Positions 36,809-43,979 of a stretch of 64,000 bases of DNA are shown here, piece by piece (position 1 is the stretch's first letter; each line of letters starts with the position of its first letter). The position numbers were made by a program, and so were the translations under genes. The stretch is taken from contig NZ_NEVQ01000001.1 in NCBI RefSeq assembly GCF_002261185.1, positions 186,001 through 250,000 on the forward strand. Reading direction: 5' to 3'. Source of the DNA: Bordetella genomosp. 4 (GTDB lineage Bacteria; Pseudomonadota; Gammaproteobacteria; Burkholderiales; Burkholderiaceae_B). Under the pieces are notes generated by a model, which was not told the DNA's origin, ran no database searches, and saw only the letters and a program-made list of their open reading frames with translations.

Positions 36809-38521
36809 TCACGCAGCCTGGGCCGACTCGCTTTCGATTTGCGTCGCAGCACCATTGGCCAAATGACGGTTGACTGCGCTGAGCACGGCGCGGAACGACG
36901 CGGTGACGATATCGCGATCGATCCCGACACCGAATCCGGTTGCGGAGTCTCCGACTCGCAATTCAACATAGCTGGCCGCGCGGGTATCCGTGCCGGTGCC
37001 GATGGCATGCTCGTGGTAATCCATGATGCGCACGGGAATATCCAACGCGTTCACAAAGGCCGAGATGGCGCCATCGCCCGAGCCCGTGACGATGCGACGT
37101 TCGCCGTTATAGTCCAGCTCAACCTGGATATTGAATTGCTTGCCTTCACCGGCCGACGGATCGCCCTCGATGCGGTGACGCACCAATTTCCACGGCGTAT
37201 GTTGTTCCAGGTACTCGCTGCTGAAGATGGTGTGCACATCGTCAGCTGTGACTTCGCGGCCAGTTTCGTCGGTGACACGTTGGATGGCGCGGCTGAATTC
37301 GATTTGCAGGCGGCGCGGCAAGACCAGGCCATGTTCTTGTTCGAGCAGATACGAGACCCCGCCTTTGCCCGATTGGCTGTTGACGCGGATGACGGCGTCG
37401 TAGCTGCGGCCGAGGTCGGCCGGGTCGATAGGCAGATAGGGCACTTCCCAAACGGCATCGGCCTGCTGTTGCGCAAAGCCCTTTTTGATGGCGTCCTGGT
37501 GCGAGCCGGAGAAGGCCGTGAATACCAGGTCGCCGGCATAGGGATGGCGCGGGTGCACGGGCAACTGATTGCAGTACTCGGCACAACGGCGCACTTCATC
37601 GATATCGGAAAAATCCAGGCCCGGATGCACGCCTTGGGTGTAGAGATTCAGCGCGAGCGTGACCAGGTCCACGTTACCCGTACGCTCACCGCTGCCAAAC
37701 AGGCAGCCCTCGATGCGATCGGCGCCGGCCATCACGGCGAACTCGGCGGCGGCAACCGCGGTGCCACGGTCATTATGGGGGTGCACGCTGACGATGATGC
37801 TGTCACGGCGAGCCAGGTTCTTGTGCATCCATTCGATCTGGTCGGCGTACAGATTCGGCGTCGTCGCCTCGATCGTTGCGGGCAGATTCAGCACCATTTT
37901 GTTCTGCGGCGTGGCGCCCCAGGTTTCGGCCACGGCGTTAGAGACTTCCAGTGCGAATTCAGGTTCGGTGGTGCTGAAAACTTCGGGCGAGTATTCGTAG
38001 CGCCATTGCGTCTCTGGAAACTTCGCCATGTGTTGCTTGATCAGCTGCGTACCGCTGATGGCGATCTGCTTGATCTCGTCTTTGCTCATATTGAAGACGA
38101 TCTTGCGAAACGCCGGTGCGCACGCGTTGTACAGGTGCACCATGGCTTGCTTGGCGCCGGCGGCCGATTCGACCGTGCGGCTGATCAGGTCTTCGCGTGA
38201 TTGGGTGAGCACGATGATAGTGACATCATCCGGAATGCGTTTTTCGTCGATCAGCTTGCGTACGAAATCGAAATCCGTTTGCGAGGCCGACGGAAAACCG
38301 ACTTCGATTTCCTTGAAGCCGATCTTGACCAGCTGCTCAAAGAAACGCAGTTTGCGTTCGATGCTCATCGGCTCGATCAGCGACTGATTGCCGTCGCGCA
38401 AATCGGTGCTCATCCAGATGGGCGGCTGCGTGATGCGGCGGCTGGGCCAGGTGCGTTCGGAAAAGTCACGCGCGAACGGGGCAAACGGTACGTATTTGGT
38501 AGCGGGGTTGGCAAGCATCAT
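36809..38521 (-). CDS. leuA: 2-isopropylmalate synthase (type 2 LeuA)
   Basis: Start set at ATG 38521 (570 residues, [17 protein letters not shown]) because AAGGTG lies six bases upstream; an in-frame ATG at 38584 would add 21 atypical residues. The catalytic start of the HMGL barrel is [15 protein letters not shown] (metal-binding Asp, Arg). [20 protein letters not shown] and [12 protein letters not shown] follow, and the C-terminal regulatory domain (from about 430: [20 protein letters not shown]) gives leucine feedback control. It condenses acetyl-CoA with 2-oxoisovalerate in the first committed step to leucine. It stands alone, away from leuCDB. Confidence 0.95.
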   Translation of the reverse strand: MMLANPATKYVPFAPFARDFSERTWPSRRITQPPIWMSTDLRDGNQSLIEPMSIERKLRFFEQLVKIGFKEIEVGFPSASQTDFDFVRKLIDEKRIPDDVTIIVLTQSREDLISRTVESAAGAKQAMVHLYNACAPAFRKIVFNMSKDEIKQIAISGTQLIKQHMAKFPETQWRYEYSPEVFSTTEPEFALEVSNAVAETWGATPQNKMVLNLPATIEATTPNLYADQIEWMHKNLARRDSIIVSVHPHNDRGTAVAAAEFAVMAGADRIEGCLFGSGERTGNVDLVTLALNLYTQGVHPGLDFSDIDEVRRCAEYCNQLPVHPRHPYAGDLVFTAFSGSHQDAIKKGFAQQQADAVWEVPYLPIDPADLGRSYDAVIRVNSQSGKGGVSYLLEQEHGLVLPRRLQIEFSRAIQRVTDETGREVTADDVHTIFSSEYLEQHTPWKLVRHRIEGDPSAGEGKQFNIQVELDYNGERRIVTGSGDGAISAFVNALDIPVRIMDYHEHAIGTGTDTRAASYVELRVGDSATGFGVGIDRDIVTASFRAVLSAVNRHLANGAATQIESESAQAA

Positions 38522-39020
38522 TACACCTTGATCAGTGGTCCCGGGGGTGGCGGGATAAGTATTTCCGGTTTTTGTTACCGGCATGCTCTGTTCGGCTGGT
38601 CAGGGTTCTAGGCCTGGACCGTCAGTGGACCGTGGATGGGCCGACTGGAATCAATAAGTGAACAGAGAAAAAACTTGTGGCGTACGAGGCTGCCGAGCTA
38701 CCACAGGCGCGAGGCCCGGCAACCGATCGGTAGGTGTAGCGATAGCGCGATGAGGGAAATACGAGCGCGCAGGCCGGCACCCGGTGCGCTGAAGCGTCCG
38801 GAGGCAATCGCGAGGGGGATTCGGATATCGGCCATAAGTCGCTAGTCAAACACATTTTTGACCAAGATGCAACGGACACGGGCGTAATGAGCTCAAAAAG
38901 ACGCCCATACCGCGCCTGCAGCGCGCTCCGCAACCGGGCGACAGATTAGCCTCTTGGAATCGCCAGGAGCAGCCCACCCGGGTTGATCCCCACGGAGCCA
39001 TCCTAGAAGCCCGGGCGAAA
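38522..39020. other. Intergenic region upstream of leuA
   Basis: About 500 bases between leuA and the terminator of the next minus-strand gene. Short frames on both strands have no ribosome sites and no recognisable product. A direct repeat GGACCGT-CAGT-GGACCGT occurs around 38617-38634. It must carry the leuA promoter, but I cannot place it with confidence and see no leucine-rich leader peptide. Confidence 0.5.
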
Positions 39021-39044
39021 AAAATCGCCTCGAGAGGCGATTTT
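39021..39044 (-). terminator. Terminator of the 39.1-39.7 kb membrane protein gene
   Basis: AAAATCGCCTC-GA-GAGGCGATTTT, an 11-bp stem starting 24 bases past the stop of the minus-strand gene, followed by T-rich sequence on that strand. Confidence 0.88.
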
Positions 39045-39067
39045 CCAAGATGTGGCGATGTCGCGTG

Positions 39068-39739
39068 CTACAGGTTGGGTTCGATGCGCCCTGAGGCCGG
39101 GCGCGTCTCGGTGGCCGCGGCTGGCGTCGTGAGGACGGCTGCCTGGGCGGGCGCGGTGGCGGGCGCGGCTGGCGTACGGGTGGCGGGCTGAGCACGGGTC
39201 GGCGCAGCGGCCTGACCGTCAAGAATGTTGCCTTGCTCTCGGACCAGATCGATCTTGTCGATGCGGCCGTGGCGCAATTCGATATGCGCCTGGCGCAAGT
39301 CGCCGAGGGTAAAGGGCTCTTCGCGGTTGCCCCAGACCCAGCGCAGGACGTTGGTGACCTCGTCGCAGAGCTGGGAAGCCAAGGCGGACAGATCCCTCGG
39401 AGCGACCGGTTTGGCACGCGCAGCGTCAATGTCCGAGGCGACCCAGGCGCGTACTGCAAAAAATACAATCAGCGACCAGATGACCACCACACCCCACCAT
39501 AGATAGGGGTTGACGCGCGTCAGGAGGTCGATCGCCTGCTGGCCAAAAGCCTGCAGGCCCTCAAAGCTCAGGCTGCGGCCAAAATCCAGCAACCACGAGG
39601 CCACTAATAGCCATATGATGGCGGCGATGACCAGCACCACCCCCCGGACTATGAGTCGAGGCAGCGCTAATTTCAGCAGCGTTTGGCCGATCAGTCGGCG
39701 ATCTTGGCGTATGCGTTCGGGCGAGGCGGCATTCATCAT
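39068..39739 (-). CDS. Hypothetical membrane protein diverging from rpoN
   Basis: I do not recognise the family of this 223-residue protein. Two membrane helices are clear: LIVRGVVLVIAAIIWLLVAS (about 29-48) and YLWWGVVVIWSLIVFFAVRA (about 78-97). They are followed by a soluble domain (ARAKPVAPRDLSALASQLCD to HIELRHGRIDKIDLVREQGN) and a Pro/Ala/Thr-rich tail of about 45 residues. The layout recalls small inner-membrane assembly factors with a cytoplasmic C-terminus. Its start ATG lies 16 bases from the likely rpoN start on the other strand, so the two genes' promoters must overlap each other's coding or start regions. Confidence 0.7.
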   Translation of the reverse strand: MMNAASPERIRQDRRLIGQTLLKLALPRLIVRGVVLVIAAIIWLLVASWLLDFGRSLSFEGLQAFGQQAIDLLTRVNPYLWWGVVVIWSLIVFFAVRAWVASDIDAARAKPVAPRDLSALASQLCDEVTNVLRWVWGNREEPFTLGDLRQAHIELRHGRIDKIDLVREQGNILDGQAAAPTRAQPATRTPAAPATAPAQAAVLTTPAAATETRPASGRIEPNL

Positions 39740-39755
39740 GCAAAATATTGTACCT

Positions 39756-41177
39756 ATGACTCGGCCCGCATTAGAACTTCGTACCGGTCAACATTTGACG
39801 TTGACCCCTCAACTGCAGCAATCCATCCGATTGTTGCAGCTTTCGACGCTGGATCTGCAAGCCGAAATCTCGCAGGCCTTGGCCGATAACCCGATGCTCG
39901 AGCGCAGCGAAGAACGGCCTGAGGCCGAGCCGGAAGCGCCCGCGGAACGCGAAACGTCGATGGACGACGAATCCTTTCGCGATTCGGAACCCCGTACGGA
40001 AGAAATGCCCGGCTCGGGAGGTGTCTATCCGGATGATCGTTCCGACGGTCCGGACCGCGCGCGCAGCGACACTTTACGTGAGCACTTACTCTCACAATTG
40101 GGCCTGACACGCGCCGGAAGCCGTGATGCGGCATTGGTAGCTTTGCTGATCGATGAGCTTGATGAGAACGGTTATCTAGGCTCGTCGCTGGAAGAGATTC
40201 TCTCTTGGATCCCTCCTGAGGCCGAGGCGGATCTGGATGAGTTGCGAGCCGCGCTGACGTTGCTGCAATCCTTCGACCCGCCCGGGATCGGCGCGCGGGA
40301 TATGGCAGAGTGTCTGGTGTTGCAATTACGCAACCCTGACCTGCAACATTTGCGCGAAGCGGCCGACCCGGCCGTCCTGGCCTGTGCTCGCCGGCTATGC
40401 GCCGAGCATCTGCCCTTGCTGGCCACCGGCAACGTGACGCGGCTGAGGGATGCTTTGCAATGCGACGAGGCGACGGCGCGCGCCGCCCATGCGCTGATTC
40501 GTAAACTGGACCCTCGTCCGGGACGCGCCTGGACCGTGCCTGCCGCGGATTATGCGGTGCCGGACGTGATTGTGCGCAAGGCGCGCCAGGGATGGCAGGT
40601 GGTACTCAATACCGCGGCTGTCCCGCGTTTGCAGGTCAATGCACTGTATGCCCAGTTGTTGGGCAATCAGCGTGAGGCCAGCCATGCAGGCCTGCATGCC
40701 CAGTTGCAGCAGGCGCGTTGGATGATCCGTAACGTGGAGCAGCGCTTTGACACCATCTTGCGTGTGGCGCAGGCCATCGTGGCGCATCAGACCGCTTTTT
40801 TCAGCGAGGGTCCAGCCGCGATGCGGCCGCTGATCCTGAAGGATATCGCCGCAGAGCTGGGCTTGCACGAGTCGACCATTTCACGGGCCACGACGCAGAA
40901 ATACATGTTGACGCCGTTCGGGACCCTGGAGCTGAAGCATTTCTTTGGCACGGGGGTGGCGACTGACGGCGGCGAAGTGGCCTCGGCAACGGCTGTACAG
41001 GCCGTGATTCGCCAGATGGTGGCGGATGAGGACCGTGGCAAACCCTTGTCGGACAGCCAATTGACAAAGCGGCTCGCCGACCAGGGGATCGTGATCGCCC
41101 GCCGCACGGTGGCCAAATACCGCGAAGCCATGCGGATTGCGCCTGCCAGCCTGCGCAAAGCGCACGCGGCACGATAG
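39756..41177 (+). CDS. rpoN: RNA polymerase sigma-54 factor
   Basis: ATG 39756 gives 473 residues starting MTRPALELRTGQHLTLTPQL, as in other RpoN proteins. An ATG 18 bases upstream (39738) has a weak GAGG at 11 bases and cannot be excluded. Region I is the Gln/Leu-rich start (QLQQSIRLLQLSTLDLQ), region II an acidic stretch (ERPEAEPEAPAE), region III the core-binding part, and the C-terminus has the helix-turn-helix and the RpoN box ARRTVAKYRE. It directs core RNA polymerase to -24/-12 promoters with AAA+ activators. The usual neighbours lptB and hpf are not adjacent; a terminator follows. Confidence 0.95.
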   Translation: MTRPALELRTGQHLTLTPQLQQSIRLLQLSTLDLQAEISQALADNPMLERSEERPEAEPEAPAERETSMDDESFRDSEPRTEEMPGSGGVYPDDRSDGPDRARSDTLREHLLSQLGLTRAGSRDAALVALLIDELDENGYLGSSLEEILSWIPPEAEADLDELRAALTLLQSFDPPGIGARDMAECLVLQLRNPDLQHLREAADPAVLACARRLCAEHLPLLATGNVTRLRDALQCDEATARAAHALIRKLDPRPGRAWTVPAADYAVPDVIVRKARQGWQVVLNTAAVPRLQVNALYAQLLGNQREASHAGLHAQLQQARWMIRNVEQRFDTILRVAQAIVAHQTAFFSEGPAAMRPLILKDIAAELGLHESTISRATTQKYMLTPFGTLELKHFFGTGVATDGGEVASATAVQAVIRQMVADEDRGKPLSDSQLTKRLADQGIVIARRTVAKYREAMRIAPASLRKAHAAR

Positions 41178-41265
41178 GCCCGGCGCTCGGACGTTGCGAC
41201 CCCGCAGGCCGTTTTCGAGCCAAGCCTGAATGGCGACAGTTTTGTCCCTATTTTCAACGACTTGG

Positions 41266-41299
41266 AGCAAGCGGATCACAATCTGATCCGCTTGCTTTT
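41266..41299 (+). terminator. rpoN terminator
   Basis: AGCAAGCGGATCA-CAATC-TGATCCGCTTGCT followed by TTT, a 13-bp stem about 90 bases past the rpoN stop. Its 3-prime arm contains the TTGCTT that seems to serve as the -35 box of bfd. Confidence 0.9.
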
Positions 41300-41328
41300 A
41301 TGAGAATAAATCACGATAATTATTCTCA
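41292..41328 (+). promoter_or_regulatory. bfd promoter with overlapping Fur box
   Basis: TTGCTT (41292-41297), a 17-base spacer and GATAAT (41315-41320) form a sigma-70-like promoter whose start site would fall at or next to the A of the bfd ATG (41328). A Fur box of 7-1-7 form, CGATAAT-T-ATTCTCA (41314-41328), matches TGATAATnATTATCA at 12 of 14 defined positions and covers the -10 and the start codon. A wider inverted repeat TGAGAATAA/TTATTCTCA spans 41301-41328. This predicts iron-repressed expression from a leaderless mRNA. Confidence 0.75.
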
Positions 41329-41603
41329 TGTACATTTGCATATGTAATGCCGTCACTGAACGCCAAGTTCACGCCGCCGTCGATGCGGGCGCTACTACAC
41401 TGTCCGATTTGCAGTTTGAATTGGGGGTAGCGTCGTGCTGTGGCTGCTGTGCAGAGATGGCTCAAGAATATCTGCCAGGTGGCCGCTGTTCCAGCGTGTG
41501 CCAGGGCAAGTCGATGGCTGTGGATCTCACGGCCTCTGCTCCCATGGTTGACGCCCAGCCCGCTGCCAATAGTTTTCCGATCGCGCTGGTTGCTGCAGCC
41601 TGA
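41328..41603 (+). CDS. bfd: Bacterioferritin-associated ferredoxin
   Basis: A 91-residue [2Fe-2S] protein beginning MYICICNAVTERQ. Cys4, Cys6, Cys38 and Cys41 match the four cluster ligands of E. coli Bfd; Cys37 and Cys40 are extra. The last 35 residues, rich in Ala, Ser and Pro, are a tail beyond the usual 60-70 residue fold. Bfd reduces the iron core of bacterioferritin to release Fe2+ when iron is short, which fits the Fur box over its promoter. bfr lies 409 bases downstream. No ribosome site precedes the ATG, in line with leaderless translation. Confidence 0.93.
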   Translation: MYICICNAVTERQVHAAVDAGATTLSDLQFELGVASCCGCCAEMAQEYLPGGRCSSVCQGKSMAVDLTASAPMVDAQPAANSFPIALVAAA

Positions 41604-42012
41604 GACGGGACATCGTTGTGCAGCCAAGGCAGCGCGTCCAGCCTGCCTGGTAGCGACAGCGCGCGGCTGCGTGCGTTGCAGTTCTCCAACATCACCGCTT
41701 GTCGAGATTTGAGCCGATTTACGTTCATACGGCGCGCATCATTCGACATTCGGCGGGCAATTTTCCTCGACATTTTGCGTATTGGCCGGCCTCAACGGCA
41801 AGCCTGGCGTCACGCTATGTGCGGATAGTCCGAAACGCATACTCATTCTCATTTTGTTGTCGCTTTCAGATTGCGCTTGCAAAGCCATTTATCAAATGCA
41901 GCGCGGCTCTAGCCGTGACCCCGCCGGCGGTGTTAGCCTGCGATCGTTGCATACGCGATAAGGCGTACGCAGGGTCGCGGGCGCCGCGTCCCGGGATCGT
42001 AAGGAGTACACC
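41604..42012. other. Intergenic region bfd-bfr
   Basis: 409 bases without a credible gene; the short frames here lack ribosome sites and family features. AT content rises around 41830-41890. On the minus strand, 41837-41851 reads TGAGAATGAGTATGC, which fits a Fur box at about 10 of 14 positions and may be a weak site. An AAGGAG at 42000-42005 is the bfr ribosome site. No terminator for bfd is obvious, so read-through into bfr is possible. Confidence 0.5.
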
Positions 42013-42489
42013 ATGAAAGGCGACAAAACCGTCATCCAGTTTCTGAACAAGCAACTGACCAATGAGCTGACGGCCATCAATCAATATTTCCTGCATGCCC
42101 GCATCTTGGGGCATTGGGGCCTGAAGAAGCTGGGCAAGCACGAATACGAAGAATCGATTGGTGAGATGAAGCACGCCGATCGTTTGATCGAGCGTATCTT
42201 GATGTTGGACGGTCTGCCGAACTTGCAGGACCTGCACAAGCTGCTGATCGGCGAAGACGTCCCCGAGTTGCTGGCCTGTGACCTGAAGGTCGAGCAAGGC
42301 GCGCAAGCCACGGTGAAAGAAGCCATCGCTTACTGTGAGTCAGTGCGTGACTACGTGTCACGCGATCTGTTCCAGGCCATCCTGGACGATACTGAAGAAC
42401 ACATCGACTATCTGGAAACCCAGATTGAGCTGATTGACAAAGTCGGTCTGCAAAATTACCTGCAAAGCCAGATGGAAGTCGAAGGCTGA
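42013..42489 (+). CDS. bfr: Bacterioferritin
   Basis: A 158-residue ferritin-like protein with the same length and numbering as E. coli Bfr. Ferroxidase ligands Glu18, Glu51, His54, Glu94 and His130 are present, as is the haem ligand Met52. The position of Glu127 holds Thr (DDTEEHID), with Glu128 and Glu129 next to it; this variant seems common in the betaproteobacterial branch, but I state that from memory. The 24-mer shell stores iron as ferric mineral in the cytoplasm, released via Bfd. A good AAGGAG ribosome site precedes it. Confidence 0.95.
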   Translation: MKGDKTVIQFLNKQLTNELTAINQYFLHARILGHWGLKKLGKHEYEESIGEMKHADRLIERILMLDGLPNLQDLHKLLIGEDVPELLACDLKVEQGAQATVKEAIAYCESVRDYVSRDLFQAILDDTEEHIDYLETQIELIDKVGLQNYLQSQMEVEG

Positions 42490-42539
42490 TTGGTTTTTCA
42501 GGCGGCGTCGATGCGCTAACGCCCGCATTGCCGTTGTGT

Positions 42540-42575
42540 TGAGCCCATCCAGACCGGCCGGTCTGGATGGGCTCA
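42540..42575. terminator. Perfect palindrome after bfr
   Basis: A 36-base perfect palindrome starting TGAGCCCATCCAGACC, 51 bases past the bfr stop. RNA could form a stem of 16 bp with a tetraloop. No T-run follows on either strand, so it may act as an mRNA 3-prime stabiliser or a weak bidirectional terminator for bfr and the convergent gene at 42648. Confidence 0.6.
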
Positions 42576-42647
42576 TTGCATTCGAGGACCAGGCGTGTGC
42601 ATCTCCGCTGTCTGATTGTCAACCGATCCGTCAGCGGCCTTTGTCTA

Positions 42648-43016
42648 TTAGGGCTTGACGATATGCCAGACGTCTTTGACGTTGTCGCCGGTCTTGTCGC
42701 CCGGGTTTTTGTCTTTCACGAACAGGTATAGAGGCTTGCCTTTGTAGGCCCATTGTTTGGAGCCATCGTCGCGGGTGATGATGGTCAGGTCGCCTTGCGG
42801 CTTGGCATCGGCGGAGGCCATCACGGGCGGCCAGGCCTTGGCGCATTGGTCATAGCAGGCGCTCTTGCCGTTTGTGTCCTTGTCGAAGGTATAGAGCGTC
42901 ATGCCTGCGTTGTCGACCAGCATGCCGTCCTGGGTCTTGACTGCCTGAGCGTGGGCGCTGACCGAAAACAAGGTGGCGCAGGAAACGAGCAGGGTTGCAG
43001 CGATTCGAGTGTGCAT
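42648..43016 (-). CDS. Secreted YxFxxD-repeat protein (COG4315 family)
   Basis: A 122-residue exported protein with a signal peptide (MHTRIAATLLVSCATLFSVS, cleavage near AHA-QA). The mature part has the family units LYTFDKDTNGKSACYDQCAK followed by WPPV, and LYLFVKDKNPGDKTGDNV, that is the Y-x-F-x-x-D pattern with a CxxxC. Such proteins are called predicted lipoproteins, although this one has no lipobox. Function unknown, extracytoplasmic. It converges on bfr, with the palindrome between. Confidence 0.8.
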   Translation of the reverse strand: MHTRIAATLLVSCATLFSVSAHAQAVKTQDGMLVDNAGMTLYTFDKDTNGKSACYDQCAKAWPPVMASADAKPQGDLTIITRDDGSKQWAYKGKPLYLFVKDKNPGDKTGDNVKDVWHIVKP

Positions 43017-43112
43017 GGCGTGTCATCCAGTATGAGAAAAGGGGACTGCTTGCTATAGACGTCGCTCACATCTACTTTATTCCACTTCCGATGAAAATAA
43101 GGATGAAAAGAG

Positions 43113-43176
43113 CCCCCACGCTGCGCTTTGGCTTGCTGCCCCCCCAAGGGGGCTTTTTTGTTTTGGGGCGGCCCGG
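43113..43176 (+). repeat. Dispersed intergenic hairpin repeat, copy B
   Basis: Second copy of the element at 20689-20750: it shares TTTGGCTTGCTGCCCC (43128-43143) and TTTTTGTTTTGGGGCGGCCC (43155-43174). The core CCCCC-AAGGGGGC plus TTTTTT is a plus-strand terminator, although no plus-strand gene ends nearby. Confidence 0.8.
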
Positions 43177-43180
43177 CAAC

Positions 43181-43212
43181 AAAAAGGCTGCCTCGTGTGA
43201 GGCAGCCTTTTT
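43181..43212 (-). terminator. Terminator downstream of the 43.3 kb gene
   Basis: AAAAAGGCTGCCTC-GTGT-GAGGCAGCCTTTTT, a 14-bp stem with four-base loop and T-runs on either strand, 78 bases past the stop of the minus-strand gene. It directly adjoins repeat copy B, just as the dsbA terminator adjoins copy A. Confidence 0.88.
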
Positions 43213-43289
43213 AGCGGGGGCATACCAGCCGCGCGATTGCACGGCGTATGGTGTATGCCGTTCTGCGCCGGTGACCTATGCTCCACGTC

Positions 43290-43946
43290 CTATTGACGCG
43301 CTGGACACTCGGCGATGGTGCCCCAGGCACGATTCGGGCCACAGTACTTGTTGCGGGCGTTCCACGAGCACGTGGGGCGCTGGAAGAAGCCCTCATTGGC
43401 ACATTGGGCCAGTTCTCGTTTGAGGGAGTCCTGCCAGTTGCCCGCAGGAGCAGGAGCTGCTCCGCGAGGCGCGGTGTTTGCCGCGGTGACCGCATAACCG
43501 TCCTGATTGGCGGGCGGAGGCGTGGTGGTGGTGGGCGGCAAGGCCTGCAAATCCAGCGTAGTGACATCGGAGGTGCCGGAAGGCAGCGGGACGTTGGATG
43601 CCGCTGCGAGGTGGCGAGCCTCGTCCATACTGATATTGTCACGCGAAATCTGAATCGACGGGTCCTTCGCCGTTTCGAACAAGGAAACCATCGGTACGGC
43701 CCAGCTCTGGCCATTGGGTTTGTCGGGCACGCCAAGGCTGCCGTCCACCCGAGGTTGGGGGGGCTGAGCGACATAGGGGCGACCATTGGCGTCCAGGATG
43801 GGCTCTTGAGACGCCAGGGCTTCCTGGCCCGGTGCGGCCGAGGCTTTGGGGGCGTGTGAAACCAGCCAATCACCCAGTTGGATTCCACCCCACGCCGCAG
43901 CGCCTAGCGCCAGCAGAAGCGTCGCGAATAATACTCGCCAAGACAT
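43290..43946 (-). CDS. Hypothetical membrane-anchored protein with Cys-rich end
   Basis: The ATG at 43946 has GAGGG five bases upstream and gives 218 residues; an ATG four codons earlier is less well placed. A single N-terminal helix (WRVLFATLLLALGAAAWGGI) anchors it. The rest should be periplasmic: a Pro-rich linker, WAVPMVSLFETAKDPSIQIS, another Pro/Thr-rich stretch, and a C-terminal domain of about 45 residues with four Cys (LAQCANEGFF, PTCSW, KYCGP, AECP), able to form two disulfides. I do not recognise a characterised family. It starts 33 bases after prfC on the same strand and may be co-transcribed with it. Confidence 0.7.
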   Translation of the reverse strand: MSWRVLFATLLLALGAAAWGGIQLGDWLVSHAPKASAAPGQEALASQEPILDANGRPYVAQPPQPRVDGSLGVPDKPNGQSWAVPMVSLFETAKDPSIQISRDNISMDEARHLAAASNVPLPSGTSDVTTLDLQALPPTTTTPPPANQDGYAVTAANTAPRGAAPAPAGNWQDSLKRELAQCANEGFFQRPTCSWNARNKYCGPNRAWGTIAECPARQ

Positions 43947-43979
43947 TGCTACCCTCATTTTTGCGGCGCCCTGTTCAGT

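Noticed and set aside
36671-38200. 509-codon plus-strand frame opposite leuA
   Set aside because: leuA is complete on the minus strand; the plus frame also runs through the amidase-leuA terminator.
38636-38845. 69-codon plus-strand frame in the leuA upstream gap
   Set aside because: No ribosome site, Arg-rich composition and no recognisable similarity.
41616-42016. Short frames between bfd and bfr
   Set aside because: No ribosome sites and no protein-like composition; treated as intergenic.
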